Source of the DNA: an uncultured Achromobacter sp. | GTDB taxonomy: Bacteria; Pseudomonadota; Gammaproteobacteria; Burkholderiales; Burkholderiaceae_B | Direction: 5' to 3' | DNA length: 8,430 nucleotides | Assembly: GCA_913775005.1 (NCBI GenBank) | Contig: CAJYKY010000136.1 | Span: 1-8,430, forward strand | Shown here: piece after piece, positions 1 through 6,477 of the stretch | Position numbering within the stretch: position 1 is the first letter of the stretch | Layout of the letters: each line of letters begins with the position of its first letter | Translations under genes and position numbers: made by a program | The notes under the pieces: generated by a model | Seen by the model: only the letters and a program-made list of their open reading frames with translations | Database searches by the model: none | Told to the model about the DNA's origin: nothing

Positions 1-545
1 CCGCTCAAGCCGTGCCCGCGCTGGCGAGCCGCACCCTGACGATCAACGGCGAGTCCAAGGCCTACGCAATGACCGGCTGGCGTCTGGGCTATGCGGGCGG
101 GCCGCGTGCGCTGATCAAGGCGATGGCCACGTTGATTTCGCAAAGCACCAGCTGCGTCAGCGCCATCAGCCAGGCGGCCGCACGCGTTGCGCTGACGGCC
201 GACCAGCAATGCGTCAGCGATGCCGCTGCCGTGTTTCACCAGCGGCGCGACCGCATCGTGGCGCTGCTGAACGCAGTGCCGGGCATCCGTTGCCCGATGC
301 CGCAAGGCGCGTTCTACGTCTATCCGTCCGTTGCAGGGTTGTTGGGCAAGCGCACACCTGCGGGCTACACGTTGCAAAGCGATCTGGACGTGGTGATGTT
401 CTTGCTGGACGAGGCAGGCGTGGCGGTGCTGGACGGCGCGGCCTACGGCTTGTCGCCGTATCTGCGCCTGAGCTTTGCAACGTCGATGGAAAACATTGAA
501 GAAGGCTGCCGCCGCATTCATGCCGCGTGCGCCAGTCTGAGTTAA
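1..545 (+). CDS. Class I/II PLP-dependent aminotransferase, C-terminal part (5' end outside window)
   Basis: This is the C-terminal portion of a fold-type I aminotransferase, which moves an amino group between an amino acid and a 2-oxo acid using pyridoxal phosphate. The frame is open from the left edge (first full codon at 3), so the GTG at 12 is an internal valine and not a start. Seen in the sequence: the PLP-lysine motif SKAYAMTGWRLGY, with the Schiff-base lysine codon at 57-59; a PQGAFYVYP segment around 301-331; and the C-terminal YLRLSFA motif, whose arginine (codon 465-467) is the usual carboxylate-binding residue. The SKxYxMTGWRxGY form is typical of the AspB-like (subgroup I gamma) aspartate/aromatic aminotransferases; exact substrate cannot be told from this fragment. 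It ends in TAA and is followed at once by an intrinsic terminator, so it is probably transcribed separately from the ABC importer downstream. Confidence 0.93.
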   Translation, partial: AQAVPALASRTLTINGESKAYAMTGWRLGYAGGPRALIKAMATLISQSTSCVSAISQAAARVALTADQQCVSDAAAVFHQRRDRIVALLNAVPGIRCPMPQGAFYVYPSVAGLLGKRTPAGYTLQSDLDVVMFLLDEAGVAVLDGAAYGLSPYLRLSFATSMENIEEGCRRIHAACASLS

Positions 546-548
546 GGC

Positions 549-572
549 CGGGCGGCCATCAATGGCCGCCCG
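549..572 (+). terminator. Rho-independent terminator after the aminotransferase gene
   Basis: A near-perfect GC-rich inverted repeat starts four bases after the TAA stop. Arm 549-559 pairs with 562-572 (11 complementary positions; the innermost pair cannot close, leaving a loop of about four bases, TCAA). A T-rich stretch (575-586, CTGTTTGTGTT-like) follows on the plus strand. Position, symmetry and tail all fit an intrinsic terminator for the aminotransferase. The ATG at 562 falls inside the 3' arm, which argues against using it as the start of the next gene. Confidence 0.8.
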
Positions 573-609
573 AATCTGTTTGTGTTGGCGCTACCCATAC
601 CTATATTCC

Positions 610-615
610 AGGGGA
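610..615 (+). promoter_or_regulatory. Ribosome binding site fixing the binding-protein start at 622
   Basis: AGGGGA lies six bases before the ATG at 622. It is the only good Shine-Dalgarno in the gap and decides the start: the in-frame ATG at 562 has no such site, lies in a terminator hairpin, and would place 20 non-signal-like residues (rich in Cys, Trp and Tyr) ahead of a clean signal peptide. Confidence 0.8.
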
Positions 616-621
616 AATACC

Positions 622-1449
622 ATGAAGACCACCATTGCATCGATCGTTGCTGCTGTCGGTTTGACCGCCACGCTGGCGCCTGCCGCGCACGCGGACACCT
701 TGCAAGACATCAAGGCGCGCGGCAAATTCATCTGCGGCACGATGGGCACGGCCGAGCCGTTCAGCTTCCAGGATCCGAAGACGCGCGCCATCGTCGGCTA
801 TGAAGTCGACATGTGCCAGGCTGTGGCCGACAGCCTGGGCGTGCCGCTGGAACTGAAGCTGATCGCCGTCGAGGCCCGCATCCCCGAACTGATCGCCGGG
901 CGCGTCGACCTGGTGGCGGCCAACCTGGGCTGGAGCCCCGAGCGCGCGCAGCAGATCGATTACTCGCACCAGCATTTCGTGAGCCTGCAAAAAATCCTGG
1001 CGCGCGATTCCGAGAAAGACTTGAAGGCGCCTGCCGATCTGGCCGGCAAGCGGGTCAGCGCAGTGCGCGGTTCGTCGTCGGAGCAGGGCGCGCGCAAGAA
1101 TATTCCGAACGTGGACCCGGTGACGTTCAAGGATCCCAGCGGCGCGTTCCTGGCCTTGCAGCAAGGCAAGGTCAGCGGCTTTGTCGGGTCGGAACTGATG
1201 CTGGTGAAGTTGCAGCATCAGGCGGCCACCAGCGCCGTGCCCGTCAAGATTCTGGAGCCGGCACTGTTCGTTGAGCCGTGGGGCATGGGCGTGCGCAAGG
1301 GCGATACCGCCATGCTGAACCAGGTGAACAAGGTGCTCGATGGCATGGAAGCATCGGGCCAGGCGGCCAAGGTCTTTGACAAGTGGTTCGGCGCCGGCAC
1401 GCAATTCAATATGAAGCGCGACTTCCGCATCGAAGCCATCAAGGGTTGA
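622..1449 (+). CDS. Periplasmic amino-acid-binding protein of a polar amino acid ABC importer (GltI-like, SBP family 3)
   Basis: Periplasmic receptor that captures an amino acid and delivers it to the membrane permeases encoded just downstream. 275 residues from the ATG at 622. Residues 1-24 form a Sec signal peptide (Lys at position 2, hydrophobic core, AHA cleavage site), so the mature protein starts at Asp25 (DTLQDIKARGKF). The family-3 fold is shown by VGYEVDMCQAVAD, by RIPELIAGRVDLV, and by R108 in the SPER segment, the position of the ligand-carboxylate arginine in HisJ-type proteins. The end (SGQAAKVFDKWFG, then an NMKRDFRI-like tail) resembles GltI, pointing to glutamate/aspartate or a related amino acid. 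Odd point: where most relatives have Asp-Asp contacting the ligand amino group (as in GRVDAVVLDDA), this protein has S190-E191 (KVSGFVGSELML). Substrate is therefore inference; family assignment is firm. Confidence 0.93.
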   Translation: MKTTIASIVAAVGLTATLAPAAHADTLQDIKARGKFICGTMGTAEPFSFQDPKTRAIVGYEVDMCQAVADSLGVPLELKLIAVEARIPELIAGRVDLVAANLGWSPERAQQIDYSHQHFVSLQKILARDSEKDLKAPADLAGKRVSAVRGSSSEQGARKNIPNVDPVTFKDPSGAFLALQQGKVSGFVGSELMLVKLQHQAATSAVPVKILEPALFVEPWGMGVRKGDTAMLNQVNKVLDGMEASGQAAKVFDKWFGAGTQFNMKRDFRIEAIKG

Positions 1450-1477
1450 CGCGCCGCGCGCGCTGGAGCCTTTTTCG

Positions 1478-2179
1478 ATGCATTACGTTTTCGACTTCAG
1501 CGCCATTTTCCAGGGCGAGTATCCGGCGTGGCTGTTAAGGGGGCTAATCACTACCTTGATGCTCGCCGGCTTGTCCTGGATTCTGGCGTTCTGCGTGGGC
1601 AGCCTGCTGGCGGTGATCCGCCTGACGGGCTCGCCCGTGGCCAACGCGTTCATCGCGGTGTATGTTGCGTTCCACCGCAACGTGCCCATGCTGGTGCACA
1701 TTCTTTTCTGGTACTTCGGCGTGCCTGCGCTGCTGCCGCAGCCGGTGACCGATTGGCTGAACAGCCACGGCAGTGAATTCATCATGTCGTGCATTGCGAT
1801 TTCGCTCGTGATGTCGGCGTACATCTGCGAAGACCTGCGCAGCGCGGTGCGCGGCATTCCGCCGGGGCAGGTCGAGGCGTCGCGCGCGCTGGGCCTGAGT
1901 TTCTTGCAGACGATGCGCAAGGTGATCCTGCCGCAGGCGTTCCGTATCGCCATCCCGCCATTGCTGAACCAGACGCTGCTGCTGTTGAAGAACACCAGCC
2001 TGGCGATGGCGATTGGCGTGACCGAGCTGACGGCGGCGGCGCGTGAAGTCGAGAACTCCACGTTCCGCACCTTTGAGGCTTATGCCGTGGTGACGGTCAT
2101 CTATCTGCTGTTGTCGTTCGTGATCATGGGCGGCGGCGCGATCTTGCAACGACGCTATCGTCCGCTGGGAGTGCGCTGA
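1478..2179 (+). CDS. Amino acid ABC transporter permease, first subunit (GltJ-like)
   Basis: Inner-membrane subunit that forms the transport channel together with the next gene product. 233 residues, a normal size for the HisMQ family. About five hydrophobic segments are visible (roughly residues 20-46, 56-83, 100-120, 160-185 and 202-224). The cytoplasmic EAA loop, which docks on the ATPase, is at residues 133-152: EASRALGL followed by VILP. The C-terminal stretch FRTFEAYAVVTVIYLL is characteristic of GltJ-type permeases, supporting an acidic amino acid or glutamine importer. The start at 1478 has GGAG at 1465-1468, nine bases upstream, and follows the binding-protein stop by 28 bp, so the genes are almost certainly co-transcribed. 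The stop is two bases before the second permease start. Confidence 0.93.
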   Translation: MHYVFDFSAIFQGEYPAWLLRGLITTLMLAGLSWILAFCVGSLLAVIRLTGSPVANAFIAVYVAFHRNVPMLVHILFWYFGVPALLPQPVTDWLNSHGSEFIMSCIAISLVMSAYICEDLRSAVRGIPPGQVEASRALGLSFLQTMRKVILPQAFRIAIPPLLNQTLLLLKNTSLAMAIGVTELTAAAREVENSTFRTFEAYAVVTVIYLLLSFVIMGGGAILQRRYRPLGVR

Positions 2180-2181
2180 TC

Positions 2182-2898
2182 ATGTGGGACATTCTGAAAG
2201 ACAACTGGCTGTTGCTGCTGATCGGGCAGTATCCGCACGGACCGGTCGGCGGCCTGGTGGCCACGTTGGGCCTGGCGGCCATCAGCCTGGCGCTGGCGCT
2301 GCCTTGCGGCGTGTTGCTGGCCTTGGGCCGGATCAGCCCGTACCGGATCTTCTATTGGCCGTCATCGGCGGTGGTCTACCTGGTGCGTGGCCTGCCGCTG
2401 CTGATGTTCATTTTCTGGGCGTACTTCTTCGTGCCGCTGCTGATCGGCCGGCCCGTTGCCGGCACGACGACGATGGTGGTGGCGCTGGTGTGCTACGAAA
2501 GCGCCTATCTGGCCGAGATCATCCGCGCCGGCATCCAGGCCTTGCCGCCCGGGCAGCAGGAAGCCAGCCGTGCGCTGGGGCTGTCGTACATGCAGACGAT
2601 GCGGCGCGTGATTCTGCCGCAAGCGCTCTACAACATGCTGCCCAGCATGCTGAGCCAGTTCGTGTCGACGGTGAAGGAAACGTCGCTTGCCTACGTGATC
2701 AGCGTGCAGGAACTGACTTACGCGGCCAACCAGATCAACAGCGTGTTGCTGACCAAGCCGTTTGAAGTGTTCGGCCTGTTGGCGATGACGTATTTCATTT
2801 TGAATTTTGGCCTGACCTCATTGGTGCACCTGACCGAAAGACGCATCGGCAGACGACGCGCCGGGCAGGTGGCCGCCCCTAAAGTGGTGCCGACATGA
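2182..2898 (+). CDS. Amino acid ABC transporter permease, second subunit (GltK-like)
   Basis: Second membrane subunit of the importer, 238 residues, homologous to the first permease. Its EAA loop is at residues 127-146 (EASRALGL, then VILP), nearly the same as in its partner, which shows the two pair as a heterodimer on the ATPase dimer. Hydrophobic segments flank this loop, and the motifs YLVRGLPLLMFIFWAYF and ESAYLAEIIRAGI are standard for the HisM/GltK family. The short C-terminal tail is basic (ERRIGRRRAG), consistent with a cytoplasmic end. The ATG at 2182 sits two bases after the first permease stop with GGGAG at 2167-2171, and the stop overlaps the ATPase start (ATGA), so translation of permease and ATPase is probably coupled. 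Confidence 0.93.
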   Translation: MWDILKDNWLLLLIGQYPHGPVGGLVATLGLAAISLALALPCGVLLALGRISPYRIFYWPSSAVVYLVRGLPLLMFIFWAYFFVPLLIGRPVAGTTTMVVALVCYESAYLAEIIRAGIQALPPGQQEASRALGLSYMQTMRRVILPQALYNMLPSMLSQFVSTVKETSLAYVISVQELTYAANQINSVLLTKPFEVFGLLAMTYFILNFGLTSLVHLTERRIGRRRAGQVAAPKVVPT

Positions 2899-3620
2899 TC
2901 CGATTTTCAGCAGTACAGAAGTGGTATGGCGACTATCAGGCGCTGACCGATGTGACCGAGTCCGTCCGGCAGGGCGAGGTGGTGGTGGTGTGCGGCCCGT
3001 CGGGGTCGGGCAAGTCGACCTTGATTCGCACCGTGAACCGGCTGGAGCCGATCCAGAAGGGCGTGATCGAGGTGAATGGGCAGGATATCTACGGCCCCAA
3101 AGTGCACCTGGATCAGCTGCGCAGCCACATCGGCTTTGTGTTCCAGCAGTTCAACCTGTTCCCGCATCTGTCGGTGCTGGAAAACCTGATGCTGGCGCCG
3201 CTGCAACTGAAGCGCGCCCGCCGCCCCGAGGCCCGCGAACGCGCGATGCAGCTGCTTGAGCGCGTGGGGCTGTCGCACAAGGCAGAGGCGTATCCCGCTC
3301 AGCTGTCGGGCGGCCAGCAGCAGCGCGTGGCCATTGCCCGCGCGCTGGCGATGAATCCGCCGGTGATGCTGTTTGATGAACCCACCAGCGCGCTGGATCC
3401 CGAGATGGTGGGCGAGGTGCTTCAGGTGATGAAGGGCTTGGCCAAGGATGGGATGACCATGGTGTGCGTGACGCACGAGATGGGTTTTGCGCGTGAAGTC
3501 GCTGACCGGGTGTGGTTCATGGACGCGGGGCGCATCGTGGAAACGGGTACGCCGCAGGGCTTTTTCACGCAGCCGCAGACGGCGCGGGCGCAGAAGTTCC
3601 TGGCCGAGATCCGGCACTGA
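2895..3620 (+). CDS. Amino acid ABC transporter ATP-binding protein (GltL/GlnQ-like)
   Basis: Cytoplasmic ATPase that powers the importer. 241 residues, the usual length for the polar amino acid group, with every catalytic motif intact: Walker A GPSGSGKST at 34-42 (K40), Q-loop glutamine Q84 in FVFQQFNLFPH, ABC signature LSGGQQQR at 137-144, Walker B VMLFDEP at 157-163 with catalytic E162, D-loop SALD at 165-168, and switch histidine H194 in VTHEMGFA. QQFNLFPHLSVLEN and the VTHEMGFAREVADR segment are hallmarks of the GlnQ/GltL/HisP subfamily. The start overlaps the second permease stop by four bases. It is the last gene of the operon: a perfect terminator hairpin begins five bases after its TGA. 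These sequences do not resolve the substrate. Confidence 0.95.
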   Translation: MIRFSAVQKWYGDYQALTDVTESVRQGEVVVVCGPSGSGKSTLIRTVNRLEPIQKGVIEVNGQDIYGPKVHLDQLRSHIGFVFQQFNLFPHLSVLENLMLAPLQLKRARRPEARERAMQLLERVGLSHKAEAYPAQLSGGQQQRVAIARALAMNPPVMLFDEPTSALDPEMVGEVLQVMKGLAKDGMTMVCVTHEMGFAREVADRVWFMDAGRIVETGTPQGFFTQPQTARAQKFLAEIRH

Positions 3621-3625
3621 TGACA

Positions 3626-3644
3626 ACGGGGGCCTAGCCCCCGT
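3626..3644. terminator. Shared hairpin terminator between the converging importer operon and apaH
   Basis: Perfect inverted repeat: ACGGGGGC (3626-3633), loop CTA, GCCCCCGT (3637-3644), eight GC-dominated pairs. It occupies almost the whole 27-bp gap between the ATPase stop (3618-3620) and the apaH stop (3648-3650, minus strand). The plus side is followed by ATTTCATT and the minus side by TTGTCA, both only modest T-tracts. A bidirectional terminator is the simplest reading, probably stronger on the plus strand. Confidence 0.8.
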
Positions 3645-3647
3645 ATT

Positions 3648-4481
3648 TCATTCCGACAGCGGATCCTGGAACTGCGAGCACTTCACCTGCACGAGTTTGC
3701 GGTCTTGCAGGCGCAGCGCCGTCAGCGCGCCGCCCCAGACGCAGCCCGTGTCCAGGCAGATCACATCGGGGCGTTGCAGCAGGCCCAGCGTGGACCAATG
3801 GCCGAACACCGTGGTGACGTTGCGCGTGGCGCGGTTGGGCACGTCGAACCACGGCACCAGCCCGGGGGGCCAGGCGCCGGGGGCGACCTTGGTGGCAAAT
3901 TCCATGTGGCCGTTGGGCGTGCACAGCCGGATGCGCGTCAGCGCATTGATGATGACGCGCAGACGCTTGCCGCCCGTGTGATCTTCCTTCCACGTGGCCG
4001 GCTCGTTGCCGTACATCTTTTGCAGCGCCTTCTGCCAGTTCGGGCCGCGCAGCGCGTCCTGCACTTCACCCGCCAGCGACAGCGTCTTGGCCACGTCCCA
4101 CTTGGCCAGCGTGCCGGCGTGCACCATCAGATGGTTCTGCTCGAAATGCGCAAGCGGCCGGAAGCGCAGCCAGTTGATCAGGTCGGCCGCATCCGGCGCG
4201 CGAAGAATGTCTTCGAGCGTGTCTGATTTGGACGGCTTGCGTACCCCGGCGGCGGCGGCCAGCAGATGCAGGTCATGGTTGCCCAGCACTGATGTGGCGC
4301 GGTCACCCAGGTCGATGATGCGACGCAGGGTTTCCAGCGACTGCGGGCCACGGTTGACCAGGTCCCCGGCGAACCAGAAGCGCGACCGGGGGTCGCCGAC
4401 CAGGTCGGGGTGGGACAGCAAGCGATCCAGCGGCGAGCAGCATCCCTGCACGTCGCCGATCATCCAGATACTGCCGTTCAT
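3648..4481 (-). CDS. apaH: Symmetrical bis(5'-nucleosyl)-tetraphosphatase (Ap4A hydrolase)
   Basis: Cytoplasmic enzyme that splits Ap4A into two ADP and also removes Np4-type caps from RNA in bacteria that have been studied. 277 residues, the family's normal length. The metallophosphoesterase (PPP-type) motifs are in order: GDVQGC at 9-14, GDLVNRGPQS at 39-48, GNHD at 67-70, VHAG at 120-123 and GHW at 227-229. Other ApaH signatures are HDLHLLA, LLNWLR-like LINWLRFRPL, the TRIRLCTPNG segment and LDTGCVWGG. The first motif has Gln in place of the His of E. coli ApaH (GDVHG); I recall this variant from other ApaH proteins, for example Pseudomonas. The ATG overlaps the lptG stop (ATGA), with TGGAG-type ribosome binding sequence at 4494-4498 inside the lptG end, so translation is probably coupled to lptG. 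It is the last gene of the minus-strand block. Confidence 0.96.
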   Translation of the reverse strand: MNGSIWMIGDVQGCCSPLDRLLSHPDLVGDPRSRFWFAGDLVNRGPQSLETLRRIIDLGDRATSVLGNHDLHLLAAAAGVRKPSKSDTLEDILRAPDAADLINWLRFRPLAHFEQNHLMVHAGTLAKWDVAKTLSLAGEVQDALRGPNWQKALQKMYGNEPATWKEDHTGGKRLRVIINALTRIRLCTPNGHMEFATKVAPGAWPPGLVPWFDVPNRATRNVTTVFGHWSTLGLLQRPDVICLDTGCVWGGALTALRLQDRKLVQVKCSQFQDPLSE

Positions 4482-5656
4482 GCGGGACTTTTACTCCAAG
4501 GCCAACGTTGTTGGACGATACGCGTAATGGTGTGGCGGTATTCCATGTAGCTCATGGCGCCCAGCGCCAGCGCCATGGCGCCCAGGTTCGGGCCCAGGGC
4601 AGTGAGCCAGGGCGGCCACTTGCCCAGCATGCCGACGTTCAGCGCCAGCTGATTGAGCATGAAGAAGCCCACGCCCAGCAAAATGCCGATAAAGACTTTG
4701 GCGCCCACGCCGCCGCGGCGCGTTTGCATCAGCCCGATGGGGGCGGCGATGGTGATCATCACCAGCAGCGTGAAGGGGTACGCCAGTTTGCGCCACAGGG
4801 CGACCACCTGTCGACCATATTGCAGCTGGTTGTCGCGTAAATACTCCACGTAATCCAACAAGGTGACGATGGACATGCGTTCCGGCGTCAGCACGCGGGC
4901 CAGAAGGCGTTCAGCGCTGAGCGTGGTGTCGATGGTGCGTTCGGGCACCTTGACGACGCTGGCCGGCGGGTTCTTGGGCGGCCGGGCGTTGGCCAGCGCT
5001 TCGGAGGCGTCGGCGTCCAGGCGGGTTTCCGAGACGTCCTTGAGCACCAGGTCGCCATGGGCGAACAGGCCGGTGGGCGCCGTGGACAGCACGGACAGCG
5101 TCAAGTCTTTCTTGAATTCGTACAGCGTGACGCCGGAGACCTGGCCGTCGCCCTTCAATTCGGTGATGTTGATGATGCGAGTGCCGCCGTTGGCGGTGGG
5201 TTCCTTGAACCAGTAGCCGCTTTTAAGGCGGTCCCCGCCGGCTTTGCCCCGGAACATCAGGTTGGCTTCGCCGGATTTGATCTCGGCCCACGGCGTGACG
5301 TATTCGGACAGCAGGGCGGCGCCGATCATCAGCGGGATGGTGACGACCCACAGCATGCGCAACAGCCGCATGCCGCTGACACCAGACACCCGCAAGATGA
5401 CAAGTTCGTTACGTTGCGCCAACCCTGCCAGCGCCAGAATCGCGCCGATCAGCAGCCCGATGGGCAGAAGGTCATACAAGCGGGTGGGAATGGCCAGCGC
5501 CTGCATGTAAAGCAGCGCCATCATGGAGAACTTGTCGCCCACGTTGTCCAGGTCGTCCACCAGCGCGAAGAACGTGAAAAGGCCGAGCAGGGCCGTAAGG
5601 ACCACTGCACAAGAGCGATAGATTTCGCGGGCCAGGTAGCGACGTGCGGTACGCAT
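4478..5656 (-). CDS. lptG: LPS export ABC transporter permease LptG
   Basis: Inner-membrane subunit of the LptB2FG complex, which extracts lipopolysaccharide from the inner membrane and pushes it along the LptA bridge. 392 residues from the ATG at 5656 (E. coli LptG is about 360). Layout is classical: three N-terminal membrane segments (about 17-34, 61-78, 101-120), a large periplasmic beta-jellyroll region, then three more segments (about 291-310, 321-344, 351-371). AQRNELVILRVSGVSG from residue 80 matches the helix that couples to LptB. GYWFKE and the RIINITELKGDG segment fit LptG rather than LptF. An in-frame ATG at 5704 would add 16 residues; family proteins begin near MRTARRYLAREIY, so 5656 is preferred. 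Neither start has a Shine-Dalgarno; a pyrimidine tract (CTCCCCTTTCTTTTC) precedes 5656. The upstream neighbour is mtgA, not lptF. Confidence 0.93.
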   Translation of the reverse strand: MRTARRYLAREIYRSCAVVLTALLGLFTFFALVDDLDNVGDKFSMMALLYMQALAIPTRLYDLLPIGLLIGAILALAGLAQRNELVILRVSGVSGMRLLRMLWVVTIPLMIGAALLSEYVTPWAEIKSGEANLMFRGKAGGDRLKSGYWFKEPTANGGTRIINITELKGDGQVSGVTLYEFKKDLTLSVLSTAPTGLFAHGDLVLKDVSETRLDADASEALANARPPKNPPASVVKVPERTIDTTLSAERLLARVLTPERMSIVTLLDYVEYLRDNQLQYGRQVVALWRKLAYPFTLLVMITIAAPIGLMQTRRGGVGAKVFIGILLGVGFFMLNQLALNVGMLGKWPPWLTALGPNLGAMALALGAMSYMEYRHTITRIVQQRWPWSKSPA

Positions 5657-5746
5657 GAAAAGAAAGGGGAGCGCTAAACGTGAAAGCTTAACAAATCCCG
5701 ACATGAAACGCGTCGCCGCGGGGTGGGATAGGGACGCTTTTGCGTG

Positions 5747-6472
5747 TCAGGGAATGTCAACCATCTGCATGCGGCGGGTCAACACCCCGACCCGAGAGTT
5801 CAAATAGTTGGAATTGCGGTGACCATCGTAGAAGCGGGGGTTGGGCAGCATGGCGGCCAGCCGGGCGGATTGGCTGGCGCTGAGGTTGGCAGCCGAGGTG
5901 TTGAAGTAGTGCTTGGCTGCCGCCTGGGCGCCAAAAACACCCACGCCCCATTCCGCCACGTTCAGATACAGCTCAAGGATCCGCTCTTTGGACATGACGT
6001 GCTCAATCATGTACGTCAGCACCAGTTCCTGGCCCTTGCGCAGATAACTGCGTGAGCTGGACAGAAACAGGTTCTTTGCCAGCTGCTGGGTGATGGTGGA
6101 GCCGCCCCGCATCTTGCTGCGCCCGGCTTCCTCTTGGCGCTGGTTGTATTCCCAGGCTTTGCGGATGGCGTCCCATTCGACGCCGTCGTGCTCGGTGAAG
6201 TTGGAGTCTTCCGAGGCGACCACCGCGCGCTTGAGGTTGCGGCTGATCTTGTCGTAGGGCGCCCATTCATATTGCAGCTGGAACGCCGGGTTGCCTTCGC
6301 GCAGCCGCGAACGCTCTTCGCGCATGATGGCGCTGCTGCCGGGTTCGCGGTAGTTGTACCAGACGACCTGCGCGAACAGCCAGAATTGGTAGAGCAACAC
6401 GGCGCACACCAGCGCCATCAGCACGCCGGTGGTGATCCGGAACCACGATTTGCCTTTGCTGCGCGTTGCCAT
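5747..6472 (-). CDS. mtgA: Monofunctional biosynthetic peptidoglycan transglycosylase (GT51)
   Basis: Inner-membrane enzyme that polymerises lipid II into glycan strands in the periplasm, without a transpeptidase domain. 241 residues from the ATG at 6472, normal for MtgA. One membrane anchor lies at about residues 13-34, followed by the GT51 domain: SEDSNFTEHDG with catalytic E88; the RGGSTITQQLAKNLFLS motif at 122-138; ELVLTYMIE; and RILELYLNVAEWG with conserved E167, then GVFGAQAAAKHYF and AAMLPNP. The protein ends soon after the domain, confirming the monofunctional type. A TTG at 6481 overlapping the aroE stop is an alternative start, but AGGA at 6484-6487 would be only two bases from it and 11 from the ATG, so the ATG is preferred. 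It follows the aroE stop by five bases and is followed by 90 bp before the lptG start. Confidence 0.95.
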   Translation of the reverse strand: MATRSKGKSWFRITTGVLMALVCAVLLYQFWLFAQVVWYNYREPGSSAIMREERSRLREGNPAFQLQYEWAPYDKISRNLKRAVVASEDSNFTEHDGVEWDAIRKAWEYNQRQEEAGRSKMRGGSTITQQLAKNLFLSSSRSYLRKGQELVLTYMIEHVMSKERILELYLNVAEWGVGVFGAQAAAKHYFNTSAANLSASQSARLAAMLPNPRFYDGHRNSNYLNSRVGVLTRRMQMVDIP

Positions 6473-6477
6473 GCGGG

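Noticed and set aside
580..607. Promoter for the importer operon: TTGTGT (580-585) and TATATT (602-607)
   Set aside because: The -10 is good but the predicted transcription start (about 614) would fall inside the ribosome binding site at 610-615, leaving no usable leader; the -35 match is only three of six.
562..621. N-terminal extension of the binding protein from an ATG at 562
   Set aside because: This ATG lies within the 3' arm of the aminotransferase terminator, has no ribosome binding site, and would bury the signal peptide; the ATG at 622 has AGGGGA six bases upstream.
601..1404. Long minus-strand open frame opposite the binding-protein gene
   Set aside because: High-GC third-position shadow of a real gene; composition is His/Arg/Gln-rich with no family motif.
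1450..1477. GC-alternating stretch followed by TTTTT between binding protein and first permease, as an attenuator
   Set aside because: The GCGC-type sequence gives only a 4-bp stem with several registers, and the T-run sits next to the permease ribosome binding site; too weak to call.
1483..2149. Two minus-strand open frames opposite the first permease
   Set aside because: Both lie entirely over a well-supported permease and show no membrane or domain pattern of their own.
2907..3626. Long minus-strand open frame opposite the ATPase gene
   Set aside because: Shadow of an intact ABC ATPase with all motifs on the plus strand; no recognisable motif in the antisense product.
3487..4527. Plus-strand open frames over the ATPase end, apaH and the lptG end
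   Set aside because: They run across well-supported genes and the shared terminator; amino-acid composition is typical of GC-rich shadows.
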